43,140 nt of DNA from an uncultured Oscillospiraceae bacterium (GTDB taxonomy: Bacteria > Bacillota > Clostridia > Oscillospirales > Ruminococcaceae): NCBI GenBank assembly GCA_910587465.1, contig CAJUMS010000015.1, positions 1,471 to 44,610 of the forward strand. The letters are read 5' to 3'. The notes under the pieces are model-generated. The model did not search any database. It saw only the letters and a list, made by a program, of their open reading frames with translations, and was not told where the DNA came from. Positions 23,392 to 32,152 of the stretch are shown one piece after another (the stretch's first letter is position 1; each line of letters starts with the position of its first letter). The translations under genes were made by a program, and so were the position numbers.

Positions 23392-24149
23392 GTCGTTTTC
23401 TCCTTTTTAATGTCGTTTTCGATATGGTGCTTCCCGAGAAAATGCGTAGGGACATACGCTACTATCAGTACCAGAATTCCCACCAGCTCCAGCCAGAATA
23501 TGGCGGGCATCTTGTCAAGGAACGGGTATACCACGTACAGCTGCGCGGGAAGCTCGCCGATCATGACGTAATTCGTGTTGAAAAAGTGATTGAACACAGC
23601 CATTAAGCCAATGTACGCGTTGCCGATAAAGAACGTCATAACAACGCCCTTTACCGAGGTCTCGTATTCGAGAACGAACAGACAGTACAGGCTGAACAGC
23701 AGCATAATATGGTGACTGATAATGAATTGGTAAAAAATATAACCTCCCCATGTACGGTGCAGATCGGGCCATATAATAGCGGGGAGCGGACCGATAAGCG
23801 TAAAAAAGTAGATAATGCGGTACAAATTATGCTTGTTATCGGCGGAGAGAATATACATCATAAAGAAATTCGTGATAAAACAGAGGTGGAACGGTAAGTC
23901 CTCCTCCAGCCGCCACTCGCCGATAGCAATACGCCCCGTATAATGTACAACCATATTCGCGAACAGCAATGCTGCCATTATACGCCGTATAATGGTGAAA
24001 TGACCAAATTCTCTCAGTCGCTTGCGGTTGACGATTAGAATGATGTACAATATAAGGAAAAACGCCGAAAGTCCGATATGAAGCCCGCCGAACAGCTTTA
24101 GTCCCGGGTCTCCCTCCAGCTCACGCTTGAAAAAATCAACCAAGCTCAA
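23388..24149 (-). CDS. YwaF-like integral membrane protein (TIGR02206 family)
   Basis: A membrane protein of about 253 residues with some seven hydrophobic segments. Family signatures are LPFHLCFITNFFMMYIL, FTLIGPLPAIIWPDLHRTWGGYIFYQFIISHHIMLLFSLYCLF, FFIGNAYIGLMAVFNHFFNTNYVMIG and FWLELVGILVLIVAYVP. The biochemical role of the family is not established. The frame opens at a TTG at 24176, but AGAGGTGA at 24165-24158 points to the TTG at 24149. It is the first gene of an overlapping four-gene operon with its own promoter. Confidence 0.88.
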   Translation of the reverse strand: MSLVDFFKRELEGDPGLKLFGGLHIGLSAFFLILYIILIVNRKRLREFGHFTIIRRIMAALLFANMVVHYTGRIAIGEWRLEEDLPFHLCFITNFFMMYILSADNKHNLYRIIYFFTLIGPLPAIIWPDLHRTWGGYIFYQFIISHHIMLLFSLYCLFVLEYETSVKGVVMTFFIGNAYIGLMAVFNHFFNTNYVMIGELPAQLYVVYPFLDKMPAIFWLELVGILVLIVAYVPTHFLGKHHIENDIKKEKTT

Positions 24150-24194
24150 GAAAAAAATCACCTCTGATACAGTCAATAATAAAACTTTGAGTTA

Positions 24195-24223
24195 ATTATA
24201 ACATAAATTTTACAAAAAAGCAA
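24195..24223 (-). promoter_or_regulatory. Promoter of the YwaF-like four-gene operon
   Basis: Reverse strand: TTGCTT (24223-24218), 17-bp spacer, TATAAT (24200-24195). Confidence 0.75.
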
Positions 24224-24252
24224 TAGCAAACCAAAAAATAACAGAAATTCAG

Positions 24253-24310
24253 TAGACAAAACGCAAATTATGTGGTATAATATCAATGTGTATGCAAAGA
24301 CATACACATT
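24253..24310 (+). promoter_or_regulatory. Promoter with 10-bp-arm palindrome before the DUF1858 gene
   Basis: TAGACA (24253-24258), 17 bp, TATAAT (24276-24281). Directly at the expected transcription start is a perfect inverted repeat AATGTGTATG / CATACACATT (24285-24294 and 24301-24310) with a 6-base gap. It can be a dimeric repressor operator blocking the start site, or a 5' hairpin in the mRNA; the lack of a T-run argues against a terminator. Confidence 0.8.
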
Positions 24311-24335
24311 ATTATGGCGAAAGGAAGTTATAATT

Positions 24336-24536
24336 ATGAAAGTAACGGTTGATACGATCATCGGCGATATCCTCGATTTTAACGGCGAGGCTGCCGCTCC
24401 CATTTTTCTCGCGATGGGCATGCATTGTCTGGGCTGCCCCTCGGCACGCGGAGAGTCTGTCGGACAGGCTTGCTCGGTTCACGGGGTGGACGCTGAGGAC
24501 ATCGTAAACAAGCTGAACGCGGCGCTGGGCGAGTAA
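24336..24536 (+). CDS. DUF1858 putative redox-disulfide protein
   Basis: A 66-residue cytoplasmic protein of the DUF1858 group (hybrid-cluster-protein-associated redox disulfide domain). It shows VTVDTIIGDIL, then AAPIFLAMGMHCLGCPSARGESVGQACSVHGVDAEDIVNKLN. The CLGC pair is the family's redox or metal-binding motif, and a third Cys (QACSVHG) is also conserved. The ATG at 24336 follows AAGGAAG. The trmK start lies one base after its stop. Its promoter carries a strong palindrome. Confidence 0.9.
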   Translation: MKVTVDTIIGDILDFNGEAAAPIFLAMGMHCLGCPSARGESVGQACSVHGVDAEDIVNKLNAALGE

Positions 24537-24537
24537 G

Positions 24538-25200
24538 TTGATAACGCTTGACAACAGGCTTGCTGCGGCGGCAGAGCTGTGCAGAAGCGGAAAGATAGCC
24601 GCGGACGTGGGCTGTGACCACGCACAGCTCGCATGCCGTCTTGCTATGGATAAATCGGCACTGGTGATAGCATCCGACGTGCGCGACGGACCTCTTGAAG
24701 CGGCTCGCAGGACTGTTTCGGAGTGCGGAGTAACAAATGTACGGATCGTCAAATCGGATGGTCTGGCGGAGATTGACTTCGCCGATGATGTGATCATCTG
24801 CGGTCTGGGCGGCGAGTTGATAGCGCAGATCATAAGTAGCTGCCGCTTCCTCAGCACGGATACGCGCTTTATCCTTCAACCGATGACGCGTGCGGAATTC
24901 CTGCGCAGGTGGCTGTACAATAACGGATTTGAACTCCTTGAGGAGCGTATCGCATATGACGGAGAGCGTGGCTATACGGTCATGCTCGCCGCGTATACCG
25001 GCGTTTCACGAGAAATAGACGGGTTGTTTTCGCTTACAGGAAAGATTACCGATTGTAATTTTTTGCGCAAAATCGCCGAAAAGTTGTCGAAAAATGCCGA
25101 CGGAATGGAGAAGTCACATAGTAGCGCGGAGCATGCTAAGGTACTGCGTGAAATGTCTCGAAAAATTCTTGACAGGGCGAGTAATTTTGAATTGTCTTAG
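24538..25200 (+). CDS. trmK: tRNA (adenine-22-N1)-methyltransferase TrmK
   Basis: Methylates A22 in the D-loop of tRNA using SAM. It starts LDNRLAAAAELC, then the SAM loop IAADVGCDHAQLACRLA, ASDVRDGPLEAARRTV, VRIVKSDGLAEI, DVIICGLGGELIAQII and the catalytic-region FILQPMTRAEFLRRWLYNNGF, all in TrmK order. 220 residues, near the usual length. The start is TTG at 24538, one base after the stop of the DUF1858 gene; no ATG fits the conserved N-terminus. The Nif3-like gene, TrmK's usual neighbour, follows after an unusual 442-bp gap. Confidence 0.93.
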   Translation: MITLDNRLAAAAELCRSGKIAADVGCDHAQLACRLAMDKSALVIASDVRDGPLEAARRTVSECGVTNVRIVKSDGLAEIDFADDVIICGLGGELIAQIISSCRFLSTDTRFILQPMTRAEFLRRWLYNNGFELLEERIAYDGERGYTVMLAAYTGVSREIDGLFSLTGKITDCNFLRKIAEKLSKNADGMEKSHSSAEHAKVLREMSRKILDRASNFELS

Positions 25201-25642
25201 TACATCTAATTCACAGCTTTGCTGCTTTGTGAGAATTAGCATTCCGTTTTAATAAAACCACACTTTGTACACCGAAGTCTCTGCTTATGCGCATTATATC
25301 GCTGTTAGTGAGTTAAAAGCCATATTGTTTGATGTGCATCACGTTTTATTTCTCGCATTTGGATAATATGAGAAATATAATTTTTGGCTTTCGGTAACAA
25401 TTCCCAATTGGGCTTGGGAGATAATTCTCGTTTTGCGCATAAAAAGATTTGTTAGTTTTTCTATTTTTCAGAATAGTTCTCGAAGAATTGATTTTTTGAG
25501 AATTATTTATTTAAAACATGAAAGATGCAATTGAAATTACAAATAGTAATAATTTGATGTTTCCGCTTGAATTTGCGCGAAATTTTTTCAAATAAAATCA
25601 AATTTCAGCGTTAATATTACAAATTGTTAACGAGGTGAGATC
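25201..25642. other. 442-bp AT-rich intergenic region without a gene
   Basis: No credible frame was found on either strand. It begins with an imperfect hairpin (CTAATTCACA at about 25207 with TGTGAGAATTAG) and contains CCCAATTGGG inside a TCCCAA/TTGGGA repeat, and several copies of AGAATT/AATTCT-like words. It is clearly richer in A+T than the flanking genes, and it splits the usual trmK-nif3 pair. Confidence 0.5.
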
Positions 25643-26416
25643 ATGACAGTCAGTGAGGTTTGGGAATATCTGGATAGAGTTGCTCCGAAAAGGTATGCGG
25701 AGAACTATGATAACGTCGGGCTGCTTATCGGCGACGAAAACGCGGATGTCACGGGAGTGTGCTGCTGCCTGGACATCACGCACTCAATTATAAAAGAGGC
25801 TGCCGAAAAGGGCGCGAACCTTATCGTGTCGCACCATCCCGTTATTTTTGATGCTCTGAAAAGCATTCCGACATGGAGCCCCGTGGCGGCGCTTGTGCGG
25901 CAGAATATCGCCGCGATAGCCATGCACACGAACTTCGATATTGCCGAGGGCGGTGTTAATGATACATTGATAGAGCTGCTGGAATGGACGATTGACGGCG
26001 TTCTGGAGGTCACTCAGAGCGACGGCAAGGGCTTCGGCGCTGTATGCGATATACCGCTGGAATTCACACCGCAAATGTTAGCCGAGTACTGCAAGGAAAA
26101 GCTTGACCTCGGCGGCGTTCGATACAGCCGCGTAAACCGCTCTATCAAGCGGATAGCGGTGTGCTGCGGCGGCGGAGTTGACCGCACGGTTATGCAGCTC
26201 GCCCGCGAGCGCGGCTGCGACGCGATCATATCTGGCGACATCAAGCATAACTTCTGGATAGAGGCGGAGAACTGCGGACTGACGCTTATCGACGCGGGGC
26301 ATTTCGGAACGGAAAAGGCGGCGGCTCACAAGCTCGCCAAGCTCGTGACCGCGGAATTTTCGGCGGTTCACGTGTTCAGCGCGGAATGCGAGTGCGACCC
26401 GTGCGGATACGTATGA
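25643..26416 (+). CDS. Nif3-like dinuclear metal centre protein (YqfO family)
   Basis: A 257-residue Nif3/DUF34 protein. It shows MTVSEVWEYLDRVAP, ENYDNVGLLIGD, the metal-binding LIVSHHPVIF, MHTNFDIAEGGVNDTL and the C-terminal DAGHFGTEKAAAHKLA with the second set of ligands. It lacks the inserted PII-like domain of Bacillus YqfO. Family members have been annotated as GTP cyclohydrolase I type 2, but the role is not settled. CGAGGTGAG precedes the ATG. It follows trmK as in many Firmicutes. Confidence 0.92.
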   Translation: MTVSEVWEYLDRVAPKRYAENYDNVGLLIGDENADVTGVCCCLDITHSIIKEAAEKGANLIVSHHPVIFDALKSIPTWSPVAALVRQNIAAIAMHTNFDIAEGGVNDTLIELLEWTIDGVLEVTQSDGKGFGAVCDIPLEFTPQMLAEYCKEKLDLGGVRYSRVNRSIKRIAVCCGGGVDRTVMQLARERGCDAIISGDIKHNFWIEAENCGLTLIDAGHFGTEKAAAHKLAKLVTAEFSAVHVFSAECECDPCGYV

Positions 26417-26440
26417 TCACGCATTTTAGGAGATGTTATT

Positions 26441-26634
26441 ATGAAATGTCCGTATTGCGGCTCGGAAATGAAAGAGGGCGATGACTCCTCAACAACTTGG
26501 GAACGCTTTCGCGGCAAGGGAGAACTGCAATGTGTATATTATTCCCGTATCCCCGGAGGTTTAATATCGGTGCCGTTTACTGCGAGAGATGCAGGCTGAT
26601 GATGTTTAAGACCGACATATGGGATAAAGCTTAA
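26441..26634 (+). pseudogene. Broken small zinc-ribbon protein gene
   Basis: It starts MKCPYCGSEMKEGD after TAGGAGATG and loses the expected second Cys pair, stopping after 51 codons. In another frame the sequence continues FNIGAVYCERCRLMMFKTDIWDKA to a stop at 26632, supplying the missing CxxC. Two CxxC halves in two frames show a frameshifted gene of the short Cys4 zinc-ribbon type. A sequencing error would look the same. Confidence 0.7.
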
Positions 26635-26653
26635 CGGAAAGGAGGCGGCGGAG

Positions 26654-28414
26654 ATGTCGCTTGACGGAGCGCTTTTGCATTGTGTTAAGCAAGAGCTTTC
26701 AAATTTAATGGGCGCGAGAGTTGACAAGATATACCAACCCTCGCGCGAGGAAATAGTGCTGTCGCTCAGGCTGCTGAATTCGCCCGACCGCAGCGCGAAA
26801 AAGCTGATATTTTCGGCAAACGGCGGCTCGGCGCGTGTCAATCTCACGAGTGCGGAGTTTGAAAATCCGCAGTCGCCGCCTATGTTCTGCATGCTTTTGA
26901 GAAAGCATTTGGGCGGCGGTCGGCTTATCGACATACGTCAGGACGGTCTGGAGCGCATTCTGTACTTTGATTTTGAGTGCACTAACGAGATAGGCGATAT
27001 CGTTGTGAACACGGTCGTTTCGGAAATAATGGGGCGGCACAGCAACATTATAATAGTGCGCGGCGGTCGCGTTGTCGACAGCATAAAGCGCGTTACCGAC
27101 GAGGTTTCGAGCGTTCGGCGCGTGCTGCCGAATATCGTCTACGAAACGCCGCCGCGAGCGGAACGGCTGAATATTCTGGACGCCGGCACGGACGAGATAA
27201 TTCGGGCGCTCAACGGAAGAACCGACAGGCTCGCAAAGGCGCTGCCCGATATTCTGGAGGGAATTTCGCCGATATTCGCGCGCGAGTGCGCATATTATTC
27301 AACGGGAGACACGGACATTCCCTGCAATTTGCTGGACGAGGAGCAGTTTGGAAACGCGGCGCTGTTTCTCTGTAAGGCGAAAAAGGCGCTGAACGGTTCG
27401 GCGGAGTTTACGATGCTCACCGACGAAACGGGGAAGAAAAAGGATTTCTGTTTCGTTGATATCGAGCAGTACGGCTCGGCAATGACCGTTACAAAATTCG
27501 ATACTGCGAACGAAATGCTGGACGATTTCTTCTCCTCGGCGGGCAGAGCCGAGCGCACCAGACAGCGCGCCCGCGACCTTTTAAAAACTGTTACAAACGC
27601 ATATGAGCGCATTTCGCGAAAGCTGGAATTACAGAAAAAGGAGCTTGCGGAGTGCGGAGAACGCGAGGTTTTCCGAGTCTGCGGCGATCTGATAAACGCG
27701 AATATTTACCGTCTTGAAAAGGGAATGACCTCGTGTACGCTCGACGATTTCTACACGGGAGAGCGGCGCGAGATAAAGCTCGACGCGCGTCTCACCCCGT
27801 CGCAGAACGCGCAGAGGTACTACGCGGAATACCGCAAGCTGGACACCGCCGAGAAAATGCTAACGGAGCTTATCAAAAAGGGTGCGGACGATCTGGTGTA
27901 TCTGGACAGCGTTCTGGACTGCATTTCCCGAAACGAGAACGAGCAGGAGCTGAACGAGATCCGCCGCGAGTTGCGCGAACAGGGCTTCGTTAGGGGCGGA
28001 AAAGATAAGACGGACGATAAAAAGAAAAAGCCCTCCGAGCCTATGAAGTTCCGCTCAACGGACGGATTTGAGATACTTGTCGGAAAGAACAACAGGCAAA
28101 ACGATCAGCTCACGCTGAAAACCGCCAAGGCGACCGATATCTGGCTTCACACCAAGGATATCGCTGGGTCGCACGTCATCATAAAGACGGACGGCAAAAC
28201 GCCCTCCGAACAGACGATATTCGAGGCTGCGCAGCTTGCCGCGTTCCACTCCAAGGGCAAAAGCGGCTCGGGCGTTCCCGTGGATTACGTTGCGGTGAAG
28301 TTTGTCAAGAAGCCTGCCGGCGCAAAGCCCGGAATGGTGATCTTCACCAACAATAAAACGCTTTATGTTACGCCCGACGAGAGCGCGGTTGAGAAGTTGC
28401 GCGGGAAAAATTAA
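26654..28414 (+). CDS. rqcH: Ribosome quality-control protein RqcH (NEMF/Rqc2/FbpA family)
   Basis: Recruits tRNA-Ala to stalled 50S subunits and adds C-terminal alanine tails, marking nascent chains for degradation. The 586-residue protein has NFACT-N (MSLDGALLHCVKQELSNLMGARVDKIYQPSREEIVLSLR, FCMLLRKHLGGGRL), a middle coiled coil (RISRKLELQKKELAECGE, then KLDTAEKMLTELIKKGAD) and the C-terminal NFACT-R domain (FRSTDGFEILVGKNNRQNDQLTLKTA, DIWLHTKDIAGSHVII, VPVDYVAVKFVKKPAGAKPGMVIFTNNKTLYV). Older annotation as a fibronectin-binding protein reflects the same family. AAAGGAGG precedes the ATG. It heads a rightward run that includes valS. Confidence 0.95.
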   Translation: MSLDGALLHCVKQELSNLMGARVDKIYQPSREEIVLSLRLLNSPDRSAKKLIFSANGGSARVNLTSAEFENPQSPPMFCMLLRKHLGGGRLIDIRQDGLERILYFDFECTNEIGDIVVNTVVSEIMGRHSNIIIVRGGRVVDSIKRVTDEVSSVRRVLPNIVYETPPRAERLNILDAGTDEIIRALNGRTDRLAKALPDILEGISPIFARECAYYSTGDTDIPCNLLDEEQFGNAALFLCKAKKALNGSAEFTMLTDETGKKKDFCFVDIEQYGSAMTVTKFDTANEMLDDFFSSAGRAERTRQRARDLLKTVTNAYERISRKLELQKKELAECGEREVFRVCGDLINANIYRLEKGMTSCTLDDFYTGERREIKLDARLTPSQNAQRYYAEYRKLDTAEKMLTELIKKGADDLVYLDSVLDCISRNENEQELNEIRRELREQGFVRGGKDKTDDKKKKPSEPMKFRSTDGFEILVGKNNRQNDQLTLKTAKATDIWLHTKDIAGSHVIIKTDGKTPSEQTIFEAAQLAAFHSKGKSGSGVPVDYVAVKFVKKPAGAKPGMVIFTNNKTLYVTPDESAVEKLRGKN

Positions 28415-28426
28415 AGGAGCATATAA

Positions 28427-29128
28427 ATGGCAATTTACAAAATACCGCTGAAATTCACAGCAGGCGAGTTTAAATTTGGAGAGCTTCCCGACTATAAACC
28501 GAGCGAATGTCTGGAGCTGGACTACGATAACGAATATCAGTTAATAGACTACTCCGTGCCAATCTACGGCACAGAAGCGAGAATTTACACTGTGCCGCGC
28601 GAGCTTATGCCGAACGCGCTTACCGCTCTGTACGACAAGAACGGCGAGCTTGATAAGGTTCAATTCGACGATAACGGACGCACACGGTTGTTTTACATTC
28701 GATTTAAACATATAGGCAAGTCCGAGAGCGGCGTCCTGAAATTCGTCAAGGAACGGGCGGATAAGATATCCAAGGAGATAATCGGTAAAAAACTGACCTT
28801 AGCGCGGCTTTTCGTTGAGAAGTTCTACGACGGGGAGGCAGTCGACATCGCCGCTAAGACCGCCACTGCCGAGGAAATGCAGGCGGTTATCGAGTATTAT
28901 AACGGAGACGTAACCTCCGCCGACAACAGTGGCAATTATCACCATGATAACAGAATAGAAATCGGCAACGAGACTCTCGGCGTTATGCTTACGTGCACCA
29001 ACGGCGATTTTCGGAGTATGCTGTTCAATAAGGCGGCGGAGACTTTCGAGGAGCGGTTAAAGAGCCGCGTTCTCGACAAGATAGACAAAACCGGCGATTT
29101 CAAGTTTATTTCCGAGGAATACGATTAA
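28427..29128 (+). CDS. Unknown 233-residue protein between rqcH and valS
   Basis: A soluble protein with no signal or membrane segment and no domain I recognise. It has a beta-rich N-terminal half (AIYKIPLKFTAGEFKFGELPDY, IYGTEARIYTVPREL, RTRLFYIRFKHIG) and a helical C-terminal half (FVKERADKISKEIIGKKLTLARLFVEKF, MLFNKAAETFEERLKSRVLDKID). It starts 12 bp after rqcH with AAAGGAG and ends 16 bp before valS, so it is co-transcribed with translation genes. A link to translation is only a guess from position. Confidence 0.85.
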   Translation: MAIYKIPLKFTAGEFKFGELPDYKPSECLELDYDNEYQLIDYSVPIYGTEARIYTVPRELMPNALTALYDKNGELDKVQFDDNGRTRLFYIRFKHIGKSESGVLKFVKERADKISKEIIGKKLTLARLFVEKFYDGEAVDIAAKTATAEEMQAVIEYYNGDVTSADNSGNYHHDNRIEIGNETLGVMLTCTNGDFRSMLFNKAAETFEERLKSRVLDKIDKTGDFKFISEEYD

Positions 29129-29144
29129 GAAAGGACATAGAACA

Positions 29145-31778
29145 ATGAGAAAAGAACTGGAGAAAACATACTCTCCGAAGGATTTCGAGGACAGACTTTA
29201 CAAATACTGGGAGGAGGGCGGCTTCTTCAAGGCGGAGCGCGACCAGAAGAAAACTCCCTATACGATAGTAATGCCGCCGCCCAACATCACGGGTCAGCTT
29301 CATATGGGTCACGCGCTGGACTGTACGCTTCAGGATATACTTATCCGCTTTAAGAGAATGCAGGGATATTCGGCGCTCTGGCTGCCCGGAACGGATCACG
29401 CGGCTCTGGCTACCGAGGCGAAGATCGTCGCGGCTATGAAAGAGGAGGGCGTTACCAAATATCAGCTCGGGCGCGACGGCTTTATGGAGCGCGCTTGGGC
29501 GTGGAATGATAAGTACGGCAGCAGGATCAAGGAGCAGCAGCGCAAAATGGGTACGTCATGCGACTGGAGCCGTTCGCGCTTTACAATGGACGAGGGCTGC
29601 TCAAAGGCGGTTCAAAAGGTCTTTATGGATCTGCATGGCAAGGGGCTTATCTACCGTGGCGAACGTATTATCAATTGGTGCCCCAACTGCAAGACCTCTA
29701 TTTCCGATATCGAAACGGAATACGAGGAGCAGGACGGTTTTTTCTGGCACATCAACTACCCGATAGCGGACGGCTCGGGCTTTGTTGAAATAGCGACCAC
29801 CCGTCCCGAAACGCTGCTCGGCGACAGCGCCGTTGCGGTAAATCCCAAGGACGAGCGCTACACCTCTCTTGTCGGTAAAATGCTGAAATTGCCGCTCACC
29901 GACCGCGAGATACCCGTTGTCGCAGACGAATATGTTGATATGGAATTTGGTACGGGCTGCGTTAAGATAACGCCCGCGCACGATCCCAACGACTTTGAGG
30001 TAGGTCAGCGCCACAATTTGCCCGTTATCCATATGATGAACGACGACGCTGCGATTATGGACGGCGTCGGCGGAAAGTATGCGGGAATGGATCGTTATGA
30101 GGCGAGAAAGGCTATGGTTGCCGATCTTGAGGCGCAGGGGCTGCTCGTTAAGGTCGAGCCGCACAAGCACAATGTCGGCACCTGTCAGCGCTGCGGAACT
30201 ACTGTGGAGCCCACCGCGTCGCTGCAATGGTTTGTTAAGATGAAGGAGCTTGCAAAGCCCGCTATCGACGTTGTAAAGAGCGGCGAACTGCGTTACGTTC
30301 CAAAGCGCTTTGAGAACGGTTATCTGTTCTGGATGGAGAATATACGCGACTGGTGCATTTCACGTCAGATATGGTGGGGTCACCGCATTCCCGCGTTTTA
30401 CTGTCAAAATCCCGACTGCAAGCACACCGAGATAACGCTCGACAACATTACGAAATGCCCTAAGTGCGGCGCGGATGTAAAGCAGGACGAGGACACTCTG
30501 GATACATGGTTCAGCTCGGCGCTGTGGCCGTTCTCGACTTTGGGCTGGCCTGAAAAAACTCCCGATTACGAATACTTCTACCCCACGCAAACGCTGGTTA
30601 CGGGCTATGATATAATTACGTTCTGGGTATCGAGAATGATCTTCTCGGGACTGGAGCACACGGGCGAAAAGCCATTCAAGGATGTACTGATACACGGTCT
30701 TGTTCGCGATGAGCTGGGACGGAAGATGTCAAAGTCGCTCGGCAACGGCGTTGATCCGCTCGATATTATCGATAAGTACGGCGCAGACGCGCTCCGCCTC
30801 ACGTTGGTAACGGGCAACGCTCCCGGAAACGATATGCGCTGGACGGAGACCAAGGTCACAAATTCGCGCAACTTCGCAAACAAGCTTTGGAATGCTTCAC
30901 GTTACATTCTGATGAACCTCCCCGAAAACTTTGAGTGCGCAAAGCTACCCGAAAATATGCCCGTAGAGGACAAGTGGGTGCTGTCGCTTTACAATGATCT
31001 CATTAAGAATGTAACCTCCAATCTTGAAGCGTATGAGCTTGGCATCGCAGTTCAGAACCTTTACGACTTTATCTGGGACATTTACTGCGACTGGTATATA
31101 GAATTGACTAAGCCGCGCATCGCCGCGGGCGGAGAGACAGCGCTTGCGGCGCAGAATGTTCTCGTGTTTATTATGACGGGAATTCTGAAACTCCTTCATC
31201 CGTTTATGCCGTTTATAACCGAGGAGATATGGCAATCCATGCCTCAGACCGAGAGCGAAAGCATTATGATCTCCAAGTGGTGCGAATATGACGAGGCGCT
31301 TAACTTCACGAAGGAAAAAGAGGATTTCTCGCGTGTTATCGAGACGATCCGCGCTATACGCGTACAACGCAACGAGATGAACGTTCCGCCTTCAAAGAAG
31401 GTCACCGAGATAGTTGAGACCAAGTTCGCAGACATTTTCAATAACGCACAGCCGTTCTTTGAGAAGCTCGCGGGCGCGGGTGAATTCACGGTCGTTGATA
31501 AGGCAGAGAACACCGATGGAATGATCACGGTCGTTACCGATTCGGCGCGTGTATTTATTCCCATGGGAGAGCTCGTTGACAAGGAAAAGGAGCTTGCGCG
31601 ACTCGAAAAGGAAAGGAAAGCCGCGCAGAAGGATATCGACTTCCTCTCGGGCAAGCTCAACAATCAGGGATTTTTGGCTAAAGCTCCCGCTCAGCAGATA
31701 GAAAACGAACGCGCTAAGCTCGCGAAGGCCGAGGAGAAAATGCAAAAGATACTTGAAAGCATTGGAGGTCTGAAATAA
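29145..31778 (+). CDS. valS: Valyl-tRNA synthetase
   Basis: Charges tRNA-Val and edits threonine. The 877-residue protein shows PPPNITGQLHMGHALD (HIGH region), LWLPGTDHAALATE, the editing domain (IATTRPETLLGDSAVAVNPKDERY), WCISRQIWWGHRIPAFYC, a zinc-type cluster CPKCGADVKQDEDTLDTWFSSALWPFSTLGWP, and GRKMSKSLGNGVDPLDII (KMSKS). A C-terminal tRNA-binding coiled coil starts KEKELARLEKERKAAQKDIDFL. Length is normal. The stop overlaps the next start (TAATG). No T-box leader is seen, since the gene lies in the middle of an operon. Confidence 0.97.
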   Translation: MRKELEKTYSPKDFEDRLYKYWEEGGFFKAERDQKKTPYTIVMPPPNITGQLHMGHALDCTLQDILIRFKRMQGYSALWLPGTDHAALATEAKIVAAMKEEGVTKYQLGRDGFMERAWAWNDKYGSRIKEQQRKMGTSCDWSRSRFTMDEGCSKAVQKVFMDLHGKGLIYRGERIINWCPNCKTSISDIETEYEEQDGFFWHINYPIADGSGFVEIATTRPETLLGDSAVAVNPKDERYTSLVGKMLKLPLTDREIPVVADEYVDMEFGTGCVKITPAHDPNDFEVGQRHNLPVIHMMNDDAAIMDGVGGKYAGMDRYEARKAMVADLEAQGLLVKVEPHKHNVGTCQRCGTTVEPTASLQWFVKMKELAKPAIDVVKSGELRYVPKRFENGYLFWMENIRDWCISRQIWWGHRIPAFYCQNPDCKHTEITLDNITKCPKCGADVKQDEDTLDTWFSSALWPFSTLGWPEKTPDYEYFYPTQTLVTGYDIITFWVSRMIFSGLEHTGEKPFKDVLIHGLVRDELGRKMSKSLGNGVDPLDIIDKYGADALRLTLVTGNAPGNDMRWTETKVTNSRNFANKLWNASRYILMNLPENFECAKLPENMPVEDKWVLSLYNDLIKNVTSNLEAYELGIAVQNLYDFIWDIYCDWYIELTKPRIAAGGETALAAQNVLVFIMTGILKLLHPFMPFITEEIWQSMPQTESESIMISKWCEYDEALNFTKEKEDFSRVIETIRAIRVQRNEMNVPPSKKVTEIVETKFADIFNNAQPFFEKLAGAGEFTVVDKAENTDGMITVVTDSARVFIPMGELVDKEKELARLEKERKAAQKDIDFLSGKLNNQGFLAKAPAQQIENERAKLAKAEEKMQKILESIGGLK

Positions 31779-32152
31779 TGGGTCTATTCAAGAAAAAAGA
31801 GAACGATCTCAACAAGCGCTGGAAGAATGCGTACCAACCCAATTCGAGTTTGTATCGGAACGATAAAGGCTCAATAGTCGTGGCATGCGCGCTCACCGAG
31901 GACACGGATTCGATCTTTCCGCTGGTTCCCGAGGAGCAGTGGGCGATGGAGGGCGTGGAGATAAACAAGTGTATAATCTCAATAGTCAGCCTTACAAAGG
32001 AGGACGTTATCGGGCAGCTTGAGTATCATGAGGGGATGAAGCGCCTGGAGCCGTATTTCCTCGATGTGCGGAACGGCTGGGCGCTTATCCGCGGACTGAC
32101 CTTTGACGAAATGGACGCGCTGTTTGAGGGGTTGCCGAGGGAAATTTTGTAA
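31778..32152 (+). CDS. Unknown 124-residue protein downstream of valS
   Basis: A small soluble protein beginning MGLFKKKENDLNKRWKNAYQPN, then ACALTEDTDSIFPLVPEEQWAMEG and a C-terminal FDEMDALFEGLPREIL. It has no membrane segment or catalytic motif I can name. Its ATG overlaps the valS stop by one base and its own stop overlaps the GNAT start in the same way (TAATG), so the three are translated together. Confidence 0.8.
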   Translation: MGLFKKKENDLNKRWKNAYQPNSSLYRNDKGSIVVACALTEDTDSIFPLVPEEQWAMEGVEINKCIISIVSLTKEDVIGQLEYHEGMKRLEPYFLDVRNGWALIRGLTFDEMDALFEGLPREIL

